64,000 nt of DNA from Thalassocella blandensis (GTDB lineage Bacteria > Pseudomonadota > Gammaproteobacteria > Pseudomonadales > Cellvibrionaceae), in assembly GCA_902141825.1 (NCBI GenBank), contig CABFPG010000008.1, forward strand, positions 62,001 to 126,000, written 5' to 3'. Of this stretch, positions 1 through 9,023 are shown piece by piece. The translations under genes and the position numbers were made by a program. Position 1 is the first letter of the stretch, and each line of letters begins with the position of its first letter. A model generated the notes under the pieces. That model saw only the letters and a program-made list of their open reading frames with translations, was not told the DNA's origin and did not search any database.

Positions 1-230
1 TATATAAATGAGAAAGGTTCGTCATACAGAATATCAACCTGATAATTTTTTATTTTTTGTCAAGACAAACGATGTCGTTTCCACAACCTGCCAATTAAAT
101 AATACGAACTCTCAGGAAGAAACACATGAAAAAAACAGATGAAAGCTCTGCCTTTTTATACTCCAATAATTTATCGCCTATGTAGATCTATCACACACAC
201 CTCACAATAGAAAGCGAGCGATAACAAAAC
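1..230. other. AT-rich intergenic stretch at window edge
   Basis: No convincing reading frame is seen. The stretch lies downstream of the minus-strand type VI cluster and is AT-rich. Whatever follows that cluster, for example an effector gene, lies outside the window. Confidence 0.5.
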
Positions 231-1472
231 CTATTCGTGCGCACTCACCAGCTGCTTAACGCTTATCAGCTTTAACCCCCTATCGGCGATAGACAATTCC
301 AGACTTGCCGCCGCGCGATGTCGTTGAAAGCCCGTGCGTAAGACCTCCTTGAGATGAAAAACGTCAATTTTTTTGCCAAGTAAATAACGTTGCCCCGGCG
401 CAAACGTTTTGTGATATTTCTGCCAAAGAACTTTTAACTTCTCCACATTGGGCCAAGCTAAATTTTCGTCATCATCCAGCTCAACATCCTCATCTTCAAG
501 ATCAGGTAAATCAGGCACTTCCAGATCGAGCTTGTTCGCCTCCAAATCGATGCCTGTAATCTGCGTAAATGCCTCACCGGCAACTCTCGCATACTCAGGC
601 TGATCCATTACGTTGATCAGCCAGGGAATCACCTGAGGATCTCCCAGTGCCGCAGCACCTTTAATAGCGAAGCGAACGGTTTCTGGCTGACCGGCCAATG
701 AGGAAATAGCGGCTTTCGCCTGATCATGAGGCGCCGCTCGAAAAAATAACTGTATCGCCTTGTCACAAAGAGAATCGTCTGGATTAATATAATCCAACAA
801 ATCGCCAACTACGGCCTTGTTTCCGAGCAATATTGCTGACCAGCGGGACCAGAATTTAATAGCACCCTCTTCTGCATCCATTGCACTGTTTAACGCGGGC
901 ATCAAATCCGAGCGCTTTAACTCACCAATCAATCGCAGACAACGAGCATGCAAATCCGTATGCTGCAAACAATCTTCCCGCTGCAGCATTGACAACAACA
1001 ACTCACCCGGATCACGCCGCTGAAGACTGCACACCAGAATGGCAAGAAATTTGTGTTCCAAATCTTTACTGCGAATAAAACGCTGTAACCACGGATCACT
1101 TAATTTTCCAGGCATCCATACCAGCGCAGATGCAAGACCTTTTAAGTTTTCAACCGAGCTTACGCCCACCTCTACAACTTGTTGTATTTTTAATGCATCA
1201 AGACTTCGAAATGCGACCATCGCCGCAGTAAATACCTCACCAGGCTCTTCAAGTGCTAACGCAGACTCACAAACCGTCCAGACATCATCCGGAGAGATAT
1301 ATAGACCGTTTAATTGCTGATTAATACGACCTTCCAATTCGTTCAAATCTTGTTGGTCATAGTGCGGCTGCTTTACCGCAATAGAGCGCAGCAACCATAA
1401 AAAAGAAGCGTCGTCCACATACCGTTCAAAAATTTCACGAAATGCAAATACTTTTGCTGCAGTATTACTCAT
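231..1472 (-). CDS. TIGR02270-family type VI secretion-associated protein
   Basis: A 413-residue protein with no signal peptide. It has short alpha-helical repeats of HEAT-like character, for example segments discussing 'ALGDPQVIPWLINVMDQPEYA' style units near residues 275-300, and an acidic stretch near 325-340 rich in D and E. The overall pattern matches the TIGR02270 family, which is found almost only beside vgrG, DUF2169 and DUF4150 genes. It is the last gene of the hcp-vgrG-DUF6484-DUF2169-DUF4150 series, 9 bases after the PAAR-like gene, so it is probably co-transcribed. The family has no proven biochemical role. An accessory or chaperone function in loading the spike is inferred from context. 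Confidence 0.75.
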   Translation of the reverse strand: MSNTAAKVFAFREIFERYVDDASFLWLLRSIAVKQPHYDQQDLNELEGRINQQLNGLYISPDDVWTVCESALALEEPGEVFTAAMVAFRSLDALKIQQVVEVGVSSVENLKGLASALVWMPGKLSDPWLQRFIRSKDLEHKFLAILVCSLQRRDPGELLLSMLQREDCLQHTDLHARCLRLIGELKRSDLMPALNSAMDAEEGAIKFWSRWSAILLGNKAVVGDLLDYINPDDSLCDKAIQLFFRAAPHDQAKAAISSLAGQPETVRFAIKGAAALGDPQVIPWLINVMDQPEYARVAGEAFTQITGIDLEANKLDLEVPDLPDLEDEDVELDDDENLAWPNVEKLKVLWQKYHKTFAPGQRYLLGKKIDVFHLKEVLRTGFQRHRAAASLELSIADRGLKLISVKQLVSAHE

Positions 1473-1481
1473 GCAACACTA

Positions 1482-1862
1482 TCACCCCATTATATTTTTT
1501 TTATTATGAAATAAAGGGTCTCCCATACGACAAGCATTTTTGCCTTCGAACTTAACATCAAAAGAATACATCATAAACTCACATTCTCCTTTTGTTTTAC
1601 CGCTCACAATGCCTTTTTGCACACCTGCTTCATCGCCAGTACTGGTGGAATAAACCGCTTTTTTCACCATAGGCATCTTTTTATCTGTTTTTACAGATTT
1701 AGGCCCTTTAGATGTATCCGAAGCTTTTCCGATATTTGGGTAAGGAATTGGCACGACAGCGGTACCTACGGGTGTTTTACACACATCAGGGAAAACGGGG
1801 CTCATTCCACCACTTCCTTTGTGAGCAATACCACGAGAATTAGCAAATGTTGTTTGTCCCAT
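1482..1862 (-). CDS. PAAR-like DUF4150 protein
   Basis: A 126-residue protein with the DUF4150 (PAAR-like) signature: an N-terminal segment with VCKTPVG followed by PIPYPN near residues 27-43, and a late conserved CRMGDPLFHN-type segment near 110-120. Such proteins cap the VgrG spike and can carry effectors. This one is only the PAAR-like domain with no C-terminal toxin extension. It lies between the DUF2169 adaptor and the TIGR02270 gene on the same strand, which is the usual family arrangement. Cytoplasmic until loaded on the type VI tip. Confidence 0.85.
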   Translation of the reverse strand: MGQTTFANSRGIAHKGSGGMSPVFPDVCKTPVGTAVVPIPYPNIGKASDTSKGPKSVKTDKKMPMVKKAVYSTSTGDEAGVQKGIVSGKTKGECEFMMYSFDVKFEGKNACRMGDPLFHNKKNIMG

Positions 1863-1897
1863 ATTAAAAATCTCTCGTAAAATTTAACTTACCGCAA

Positions 1898-2893
1898 CTA
1901 ACGAATCAGAGTTATCAAAACGTCATCGACTTTCCTTGCATTCTTATCGGCAATAAATGCCGATCGCCAAACAAGAGAAACCGTTAAGTCATTGGGCTCC
2001 AAAATCAATGTCTCAAGCACACAGGGCCGATCAATCATTTGTTTGCCCACTTTAAACCCGCATTTCAAATTTACCGCTGGTAGTTGAAACATCAGGTCGC
2101 CCGTTGGGTGCATATTAGTAATTTTAATTCGTTCTCCCCCGGACATAAAACCGCTGTATACCAATCCTTCGGACGCAGAATTGAGAAATTGCCGTTGAAA
2201 ATCCTTGGGGAGAAATGGCGCGCGAGTTTCCTGCCAGTGTTGATCATACGTGCCGGCATAGTCCGCTCTTGGTCGCCAGTTAGGCGCAACAAAAGAAAAA
2301 CAAGACGGGGTAACTTTATCACCAGGGTGGTTAATCAACTTTTCGGGATTTTCCAAATTGGGCAGTACTGTTCCATCTAAAACGGATATGCTTCGATTGC
2401 CTAGAAAACCTCGCCCGACCGGATTACGCACTTCAGACTCAATGAGTGTCTCGCCATCAAAATGTGCGCCACCATAAGCATTCTCATAAATCAGTGGCAT
2501 TTTCTCGAAAGGCTCTGCGGACGAAATGCGCCCCCGATCCCAACGGCGATCACCAAAAACCCGCACTTTTTTATGGAGCTTTTCAACGTATAAATCAACA
2601 TCCAACCCTTTTACAGGGTAGCCTTCGCGTGCACACGCACTCCCCAGCATAATGATATCAGTTGCCGCTTTTCCTATATGAAAATCAGATGCAGCCTTTA
2701 AACTGGATGTTAAAGGTTCGACATGGTATTCGTCAGCAATCTGAGGGGGCACCTGTTCGTCCGCCAGCACCCAATCTTTACCAACCTTAAAAGTAGCTTT
2801 CACTATTGTGTAAAGCGTATCAATTCCGTCTTCATTTGCCAGAAGCGCCAATTCTGCTGCAAACGGAGTCCTGTTATCAATTTGAAGCATCAA
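1898..2893 (-). CDS. DUF2169 family type VI adaptor
   Basis: A 331-residue protein of the DUF2169 family, recognisable by the N-terminal 'IDNRTPF' opening and the conserved 'YENAYGG' and 'NPVGRGF' segments around residues 138-165. DUF2169 proteins are adaptors or chaperones found beside PAAR and VgrG genes. They are thought to help load PAAR-linked effectors on the spike. The gene sits 18 bases after the DUF6484 gene and 35 bases before the PAAR-like gene in the same direction. No effector is fused to it. The role is from family knowledge and context. Confidence 0.85.
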   Translation of the reverse strand: MMLQIDNRTPFAAELALLANEDGIDTLYTIVKATFKVGKDWVLADEQVPPQIADEYHVEPLTSSLKAASDFHIGKAATDIIMLGSACAREGYPVKGLDVDLYVEKLHKKVRVFGDRRWDRGRISSAEPFEKMPLIYENAYGGAHFDGETLIESEVRNPVGRGFLGNRSISVLDGTVLPNLENPEKLINHPGDKVTPSCFSFVAPNWRPRADYAGTYDQHWQETRAPFLPKDFQRQFLNSASEGLVYSGFMSGGERIKITNMHPTGDLMFQLPAVNLKCGFKVGKQMIDRPCVLETLILEPNDLTVSLVWRSAFIADKNARKVDDVLITLIR

Positions 2894-2910
2894 CTAACCA
2901 CTTTAGAAAA

Positions 2911-3465
2911 TCAGTTTAATTGGACAGATCCGCCCATAATACGATTGACACCACTTGAACGATTCAGCAAATATTTGCCGCGAATTGTGATCTTTCCATT
3001 CTTATTTAAAGTAATGCTCGAATCGCCGCACTTTAAAACAATTTCCTCTTTTCCTTCAATTTTTATTGACTCACCGTCAACTAACAATTGTTTACTCGAG
3101 GCCTCCTGAACGACCGCCTCCTGTTCATCGCCAGAAGACGCCTGCTGCAATTCAATAATTCTATCCAATTGGCTGCGAATCAATCCAATTGCCACTGGCT
3201 GAGACTGATCCGCATTTACAAACATCAACGCAACTTTCCGACCAACATCCGATGCAGACAAACTGAAGGTGGCAATACACGGGACAGGCTCGTCTGCTCC
3301 GTCGATTAACACACTGCATTGTCCTAATGCATCCACCGCATGTATGACAGCAAGGGTTAAATCTTTCGCGTTACCTTCCTTCTTTGATGACACTGCCGAA
3401 ACTGCTTCATTTTGGCCGTCAAAAACTTCTATATCCTGCTCGATATGTTTGTCTTCGTCCATCAT
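2911..3465 (-). CDS. DUF6484-type VgrG accessory protein
   Basis: A 184-residue protein. The first 40 residues are charged, the middle (about 35-95) matches the DUF6484 pattern seen next to vgrG genes, and the C-terminal 55 residues (SIKIEGKEEIVLKCGDSSIT onward) resemble the repetitive beta-strand tail of VgrG itself. It begins one base after the vgrG stop codon, so translation is probably coupled. The VgrG-like tail suggests that it packs on or extends the spike needle. No catalytic motif is seen. Family function is unproven. Confidence 0.65.
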   Translation of the reverse strand: MMDEDKHIEQDIEVFDGQNEAVSAVSSKKEGNAKDLTLAVIHAVDALGQCSVLIDGADEPVPCIATFSLSASDVGRKVALMFVNADQSQPVAIGLIRSQLDRIIELQQASSGDEQEAVVQEASSKQLLVDGESIKIEGKEEIVLKCGDSSITLNKNGKITIRGKYLLNRSSGVNRIMGGSVQLN

Positions 3466-3466
3466 A

Positions 3467-5521
3467 TTAGTTCGCTGTTACCTTACTACCTTTTAACACA
3501 ACGTTACCGGAACCCTTCACATTGATGTTTTTACCACTGATAGTGATATCGCCATTCTTTTTCATTGTGATTTTTGCGGAGCCCGTCTTAAGCGTTATTT
3601 CATCATCCGCCTGCAAGGTGATAGTTTTTGCCTTAAGACCATATTCCTTGGTTACCGATTCCTTGTATTGCCCTTTAACGGTTTCGGTTAAATCTTTATC
3701 GACAGTAATAGTCATGCCTTTTGCAACTTTCTCGACATGATTGCCGCCAACATCATAACTGGCGTTTTTACCGACATTTTGCGTTAGGTTTTCACCAATA
3801 CTGATGGAGCAATTCTCTCCCACATCTATCGATGCGTTTTTACCAATCGACTCAGAGTGGTTTTCGCCAACTGTGATTGATTTGTTTTTACCAATATCTT
3901 CACTCTGGTTATTGCCAACGCTTTTATTTCGATCATTATCGATGGTAGAGTTTTCGTCATGCTTGATGTGCTTCGTACGGTCATTATCAACCGTTAAAGT
4001 CTCATCATTCTCAACCTCTGTATCCATATTCTTTTCAGCATGGATAAAGATTTGCTCTTCACCTTTTTTATCATCGAAAATTAATTCATTACAATTCGCC
4101 GCTTTACCACCCTTGGTTGAACGCGTACGAATACCACTTTGAGTTTTTGACTCGAAAGGTGGTTTATTTTTACCGTTATATACGGTGCCCGTAATAATCG
4201 GACGGTCAGGATCGCCGTCCAAAAAGTCAACTATGACTTCATGCCCAATACGAGGTATGAACGAAGCCCCCCACTGAGCACCAGCCCAAGACTGCATAAC
4301 ACGAATATAACATGTGGTATTTTCGTCGTTCTTACCTTCTCGATCCCAATAAAACTGAACCTTAATACGCCCCAGATCATCGACATAAATCTCTTCGCCA
4401 CTCGGTCCGGTGACAATTGCCGATTGCGGTCCGCGCATAACTGGCTTTTGATGTATTTGCATTGGCCGAAAATGAACATCTGACGGAATACACACAAAAC
4501 TGTTTGCATACCCGGTATCACCTTCATTACCGGAGACGTGTGTAGAGTCGTAAGCTCGGTGATCTACACGCACTAAAACATAATCGCCTTTTTCATTTGC
4601 GCTTTCATGCTTCGCAAGCTTGAATCGGCCACCGGCGTAGAATGTTGAACAATCACTGCCACCTAAAACGGTATTTATTCCCGCCTCTTCAGCAGCCATA
4701 CGTATTTTTACCAGCTCTGCACCACTGGCAAAATCATACATCCCAGGGTATTCAAAATGTTCAAAGTTGGTATTGTTTGCGAATTTACTTGTCGTTTTAG
4801 TATCTGAGAGGAGCTTTTTCGTCGGCTCTTTAAAATTGTAATCCGCTATCGCCCACAAACCCTTCTTGAACTGGTGCATATGCTCCCAGTGATTAATATG
4901 CGCGAACGGTGCAATACCGTGTGAATACTCCAGACTGGTCTCTTCGCATTCGTCATAAGCATTTTTTTGATCAACAAGAATTAGCTCATGCTTACTTTTT
5001 TCATGCGTGAAATAATAGGCAATGCCCTCCTCTTCGAGGAGTCGTGACACAAAATGCAAGTCGCTTTCGTTGTGCTGTATACAGTATTCGCGCTTGGAGC
5101 CGCCAGCGGCGCGAAATTTAAAATCGGTAAAACCACGATCCTGAAAGATCGCGCTCACAATATCTTTAGTAGACTTGTTTTGGAAAATTCTGTGATTATT
5201 GGTTTTAGATAGAAACCACAACCATGGCACCATGGTCATTTTATATTGACGCAACCCTTGGGACTTTATTTCCCCAACGGTAAAGCTATTGATGAAACCA
5301 TGAAATACACGACTTTTTTCATTTTGGATCGTAATAGTGCCTGATTTGCCAACAACACTATCCGGTTTAATTTCAAGGTTTTCAGAAACTGTTTCGATAT
5401 GGAATTCGAATAAATCAGATACGAATTCACTGCCTTCAAAAGCGGTTAATACAAATGTGTCTTTCCCTAGAGAGAAATCACTTATTGCAATAAATCTGTG
5501 TTCTTGAGCTAGAGTACTCAT
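3467..5521 (-). CDS. vgrG: Type VI secretion spike protein VgrG (TssI)
   Basis: A 684-residue protein with the full VgrG layout. The gp27-like base is about residues 1-370. The gp5-like OB fold (about 385-465) includes the DDLGRIKVQFYWD segment and FIPRIGHEVIVDFLDGDPD. A long beta-helical needle follows. Residues 534-597 hold about eight 8-residue units of the form [SDTN]-[IV]-G-x-N-x-S-x, an unusually regular needle. No toxin domain follows. It is the second gene of the cluster, separated from hcp by 219 bases that hold a hairpin with a U-run. It is cytoplasmic until assembled on the Hcp tube, then is delivered into target cells. Confidence 0.95.
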   Translation of the reverse strand: MSTLAQEHRFIAISDFSLGKDTFVLTAFEGSEFVSDLFEFHIETVSENLEIKPDSVVGKSGTITIQNEKSRVFHGFINSFTVGEIKSQGLRQYKMTMVPWLWFLSKTNNHRIFQNKSTKDIVSAIFQDRGFTDFKFRAAGGSKREYCIQHNESDLHFVSRLLEEEGIAYYFTHEKSKHELILVDQKNAYDECEETSLEYSHGIAPFAHINHWEHMHQFKKGLWAIADYNFKEPTKKLLSDTKTTSKFANNTNFEHFEYPGMYDFASGAELVKIRMAAEEAGINTVLGGSDCSTFYAGGRFKLAKHESANEKGDYVLVRVDHRAYDSTHVSGNEGDTGYANSFVCIPSDVHFRPMQIHQKPVMRGPQSAIVTGPSGEEIYVDDLGRIKVQFYWDREGKNDENTTCYIRVMQSWAGAQWGASFIPRIGHEVIVDFLDGDPDRPIITGTVYNGKNKPPFESKTQSGIRTRSTKGGKAANCNELIFDDKKGEEQIFIHAEKNMDTEVENDETLTVDNDRTKHIKHDENSTIDNDRNKSVGNNQSEDIGKNKSITVGENHSESIGKNASIDVGENCSISIGENLTQNVGKNASYDVGGNHVEKVAKGMTITVDKDLTETVKGQYKESVTKEYGLKAKTITLQADDEITLKTGSAKITMKKNGDITISGKNINVKGSGNVVLKGSKVTAN
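3731..3922 (-). repeat. Eight-residue coding repeats in the VgrG needle
   Basis: About eight tandem units of 24 bases each encode the pattern x-[IV]-G-x-N-x-S-x. The units are diverged at DNA level but conserved in protein period. They are consistent with successive strands of the trimeric beta-helix of the spike. Confidence 0.75.
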
Positions 5522-5677
5522 AAATTAGCGACCCTGTTTTCCACTATGGTCTCGAAGCGACGATAAGTTCCATATTAAGGCGGGTAAAAATAATTAACTA
5601 TCTACCCACATACCTAACGTTATAAAGATCACAAATCTTGCACTTTTTATTCGCAAGACCGTATGCAATTACTAAAA

Positions 5678-5713
5678 AGGGAGTGCCAATCCCGAGAGGG
5701 GCTGACACTCCCT
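5678..5713 (-). terminator. Terminator or attenuator between hcp and vgrG
   Basis: An 8-bp perfect stem (AGGGAGTG pairing with CACTCCCT) has an inner CCC-GAGA-GGG mini-stem. Read on the minus strand it is followed by a run of T. It lies 28 bases after the hcp stop. It would end most hcp transcripts and let a minority read into vgrG, giving the high Hcp to VgrG ratio needed for tube assembly. Confidence 0.75.
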
Positions 5714-5740
5714 ATATTGCGAACTAATATAAAAGCTGGA

Positions 5741-6217
5741 TTATTTAGCCAAAGCAATATCGTAGATAGAAACTTGCTGAGCACCAACTTTGTTTTTGCC
5801 ATCGTGATCGATGTACTTAACTTCCATTTTGGTGAAGCTCAATGCACAAGTCTCGATAGGGTTACCATCAGCGTGAGCAGAAATAGAGTAAGAGCTTACC
5901 AAACAATCTTCCAAAGTGTAGATCATGTATGGAACCAACTTATCGCCAGCTACTTGAACGATGGTGAAAGTTGCTTTTTTACCAACTGCGCCTTTAACAG
6001 CTTCAGTGAAAAGAGATACGGCTGAAGTATCAGCAGGGTGAGAAAAAGTTAATTCGCTAACAGAAGCACGAGTCGCTTCACGGTTAGCACAATTGCCAGG
6101 CTCCATAGAAATAGCACGACCAACACTAAACTGTAAATCGGTTACCAATATTTGATCCTTGTACCCTTCAGCAGTGACATTACCTTTAATACCTTCATAC
6201 TCTAAATAAATGGACAT
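5741..6217 (-). CDS. hcp: Type VI secretion tube protein Hcp
   Basis: A 158-residue Hcp protein: MSIYLEYEGIKG start, a conserved central fold with FTEAVKGAVGKKATF, and the C-terminal SFTKMEVKYID strand. Hcp hexamers stack to form the expelled tube. A strong ribosome binding site (AAGGAG) lies 7-8 bases before the ATG. The gene is first in the cluster, behind an 850-base intergenic region that must hold its promoter. The core sheath, baseplate and ATPase genes are not in this window, so this is a satellite tube/spike cluster. Confidence 0.95.
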   Translation of the reverse strand: MSIYLEYEGIKGNVTAEGYKDQILVTDLQFSVGRAISMEPGNCANREATRASVSELTFSHPADTSAVSLFTEAVKGAVGKKATFTIVQVAGDKLVPYMIYTLEDCLVSSYSISAHADGNPIETCALSFTKMEVKYIDHDGKNKVGAQQVSIYDIALAK

Positions 6218-7067
6218 CTAACTTGCTCCTTAATAAAATTTGACTTTATTGACTTAATTAAACTGGTTGGCTTTGTGTATCTTGTATTAAACAATATCGG
6301 AATTGGTTTCCAAACTGTTCAACATACTTTTGACTTAAGGGAGAAAATCGACGTTAGTTAATTGCCTTAATATCCCTTTACTCAAATTAGTCTAATTGCC
6401 TAGCTAGCTTTAGATCTCTCTCCTTAACTAACGGCAGCACGGTTATTAAAACAGGTATTTCATTCGGGATAAATAGGCTTAACCGACATTTTTTTGTGAA
6501 CTGCATCACATTTTTAAAAACAACCTCAAAATAGCGCTATTTCAAAGGTCATTTTGACATCAAAATGAGCGTAGTATAGAAAAACACAAAATCACATACC
6601 CCCCGATAGACGCCCGGGAACGCGCTAAATTACTGATACTGAAAAGAATTTCGACACACAAAATCAGCAACCACAAAAACATACAACCTGTCAACCCACC
6701 CCCACAACCCTCCTACTCATTTCACTGGTTTTATTGTCAAAAACGAGAATAATTTGGCTATTTTGCAACCTAAATTATAAATTTTCTGCAACACCTGCGA
6801 AGCACCAAGCAAATAGGCTAACCCCAGACCATGCCAGCCTTTTCGAGCGATAACACGGCAAATATTCGGCCTCAACCGCATGAAAAAAACGTGAAAACAA
6901 TCGCAACCCAAAGTATTGCTTTATCTTACATACTGTATATAATCACACATACTGTATATTCATCCAGAGTGGATATGAAAACTTTTTAATCATCGCGTCG
7001 AGCCGATCAGCAAATTTAACTCCATCGACCAAGCGATCTCTAAAAGCGGCCTATAAGGAGCGCAGCT
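6218..7067. other. Divergent regulatory region between hcp and lexA
   Basis: An 850-base gene-free region between divergent genes. The right end holds two tandem LexA boxes. The left part holds the hcp promoter, for which I could not fix -35/-10 boxes. A 64-codon minus frame at 6717-6911 has no convincing start signal. Confidence 0.6.
6933..6967 (+). promoter_or_regulatory. Tandem LexA boxes upstream of lexA
   Basis: Two copies of TACTGTATAT lie 19 bases apart. The first reads CTGT-N8-ACAC (6933-6948) and the second CTGT-N8-CCAG (6952-6967). Both are near matches to the gammaproteobacterial SOS box CTGT-N8-ACAG. They lie about 100 bases before lexA, as expected for autorepression. Binding is inferred from the motif. 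Confidence 0.75.
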
Positions 7068-7673
7068 ATGTTAAAGCTAACAGCGAGACAGGAAGAAGTA
7101 CTCAACCTGATAAAAAGCCATATTGAAGAAACAGGCTACCCCCCTACTCGCGTTGAAATTGCTAAGACCCTGGGCTTTAAATCCGCCAACGCCGCCGAAG
7201 AACACCTAAAGGCTTTAGCCAAGAAAGGCGCCATTGAAATGGTTGCTGGTGCGTCAAGAGGAATACGACTACCGGATTTCCAAACAGGGCTGCCAGTTGT
7301 TGGTCGAGTGGCTGCAGGAAGCCCCATATTGGCCGAAGAACACATCGAAGAGTATTGCGAAATACCCGACTCCTTTTTTTACCCGCAGGCTAACTACCTT
7401 TTACAGGTTCAGGGAATGAGCATGAAAGACGCCGGGATTTTGGACGGCGATTTACTCGCAGTGCACAGCACAGATCAAGCGAGAAATGGTGAAATCGTGG
7501 TTGCGCGGATAGAAGATGAGGTGACAGTTAAGCGTTTTCGCCGTGAACGCAATAATGCCATGATTGAATTATGGCCGGAAAACCCCGACTTCGATGTTAT
7601 TCGTGTGGACCTAAGGGATGAAAATTTTGCTATTGAAGGATTAAGTGTCGGCGTTATCAGACGCAACGTTTAA
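7068..7673 (+). CDS. lexA: LexA repressor
   Basis: A 201-residue SOS repressor and self-cleaving protease. The winged-helix DNA-binding domain occupies residues 1-65. The cleavage bond is A83-G84 within GRVAAG. The serine of the dyad is S118 in GMSMKDAG and the lysine is K155 in VTVKRF. These positions are within one residue of the E. coli protein. The start has a good AAGGAG site 8 bases upstream. It is followed 12 bases later by sulA and preceded by tandem LexA boxes, so the pair forms an autoregulated SOS operon. Confidence 0.97.
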   Translation: MLKLTARQEEVLNLIKSHIEETGYPPTRVEIAKTLGFKSANAAEEHLKALAKKGAIEMVAGASRGIRLPDFQTGLPVVGRVAAGSPILAEEHIEEYCEIPDSFFYPQANYLLQVQGMSMKDAGILDGDLLAVHSTDQARNGEIVVARIEDEVTVKRFRRERNNAMIELWPENPDFDVIRVDLRDENFAIEGLSVGVIRRNV

Positions 7674-7685
7674 AGAGGCTTCGCC

Positions 7686-8081
7686 ATGTCAATTGCAGCA
7701 AATACTTATGTAGAATCGATCGGCGGGATTACTGAAATTTCTGTCGCAAACAAAAATGTAGATTTGCAAACTATTGTATACCCCATGCTGGCACATTTGA
7801 GCCAACAAAGTGGCAACAAGTGGTTTACCTGGATATCAAACAACGTAAATGCAGAAAAAAAGTCATTAAATGATTTTAATTTTTCTCGAACAAAGGTTCG
7901 CATTATCAACAGCCGAAGCCAACAAGAACAGCTTTGGATGTTTTGGGAGGCCTTATCACAAGGCAACAGCGACACCGTAGTGGCGTCATTCCAGTATCTG
8001 TCCGAAAGTGATAGAAGAAAGCTGGAAGCTGCTGCAATTCGCGGCAATACCCGAGGTATCGTTCTGGTTCAACGAACCTAA
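7686..8081 (+). CDS. sulA: SulA-like SOS cell-division inhibitor
   Basis: A 131-residue protein matching the SulA family: a central QTIVYPMLAHLSQQSGNKWFTW segment read as two shorter conserved pieces (VYPMLAHLS and KWFTWI), and a C-terminal half with EQLWMFWEALSQGNS. SulA binds FtsZ and halts division while DNA is repaired. It lies 12 bases after lexA in the same operon, the arrangement also found in Pseudomonas. Regulation by LexA is therefore expected. Confidence 0.88.
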   Translation: MSIAANTYVESIGGITEISVANKNVDLQTIVYPMLAHLSQQSGNKWFTWISNNVNAEKKSLNDFNFSRTKVRIINSRSQQEQLWMFWEALSQGNSDTVVASFQYLSESDRRKLEAAAIRGNTRGIVLVQRT

Positions 8082-8571
8082 TCAACTGCCTACTTGAATG
8101 ACACCTAGCAATAGGAAAATCACTATGTCGACAGCAGAAAGCCTGTCGACCTTAGTGACAGCTAATCTATGGCAGCCCGCCAGCTTCCAACAATCTAACT
8201 CCCAACAGCCTACGCCAAGCCATTGATGCCTGGCAGTCAACACCAAGCCAATCAAAACCCTGCGGCTGTAAACTCAAACGTCGCAGAACTTGCATCACAA
8301 CCAACTGCACAGTAATCACCACCAGTTATCACGTCAATCTCCCTTAACCGTGGACAATTCGCAGTCAATGCCCACCTAAACAAAAGCAATCAGCACATAG
8401 GATTTAGGCGCTGCCAGTTTTAAGTTTCGCAATGATAATCGTGGAAAAAACCTGCGTAAGTAAATCACACGCGAATGCCAGCCCCTGTGCAAAATAACAG
8501 GATACCAACAAGACACGTAATATGATCAGTGTAGGGAAAAATCAGCGGAACTGAGATTACGCGGGTAATTC
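8082..8571. other. Gene-poor stretch after sulA
   Basis: 490 bases with no clear gene. It holds a strong hairpin (8120-8157) and a 33-codon frame (8125-8226) with a weak AGGAAA ribosome site. The remainder shows no recognisable signal. Confidence 0.5.
8120..8157. other. Long hairpin downstream of sulA
   Basis: The arms TCACTA and GTCGACAG pair with CTGTCGAC and TAGTGA around an 8-base loop, giving about 14 paired bases with one small bulge. No U-run follows on either strand, so it is not a standard intrinsic terminator. It could stop transcription with Rho, protect the operon mRNA end or bind a protein. Confidence 0.6.
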
Positions 8572-8826
8572 TCAGTGGATGACAGTAGATTCTTGCGGAA
8601 GGTCAAAATCTTCTTCGAGTTCAGCGTCAGATTGATCATGAATCTCACCAGCAGCTTCAAGTCCGGCCTCGATCATTGCTTTAGCCACTTCGATTTTAGC
8701 GTCGTTGAGAAAGTACATGGATTCTTTGGAAAACCGGATAGACACTAGCGGCTCTCCTTCCTCGTCAGCTCTTTGCAGCGCTATATCGCCATTTGGGAGT
8801 TCAATAATTTCGTAAAGTGTAGACAT
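8572..8826 (-). CDS. Conserved hypothetical protein between sulA and topA
   Basis: An 84-residue acidic protein (many D/E, especially residues 60-80), without signal peptide or membrane segment. A similar small protein occupies the same place between sulA and topA in Pseudomonas as I remember that region (the PA3009 position), which supports it as a real gene. No function is recognised. It is the third minus-strand gene after topA and the DUF6586-like gene. Confidence 0.7.
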   Translation of the reverse strand: MSTLYEIIELPNGDIALQRADEEGEPLVSIRFSKESMYFLNDAKIEVAKAMIEAGLEAAGEIHDQSDAELEEDFDLPQESTVIH

Positions 8827-9023
8827 ATTACTATTTCGTATTTCATGGTAAGGCGTGTATTAGCAGGCTTCTCACAAAATTAATGCTCCACCCGAACCTT
8901 CTGACTTGGCATTCTACCACTTCAACATAAATTTTGCTTGTAAAGCCTCGGGTGACTTAATCCCATTGAGAATGTGCAGCGACACCGGCACAAATAGCGA
9001 TACGACTGCACACAATTGGCACA

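Noticed and set aside
6717-6911. 64-codon minus frame between hcp and lexA
   Set aside because: No ribosome site, odd composition, and it covers the regulatory region next to the LexA boxes.
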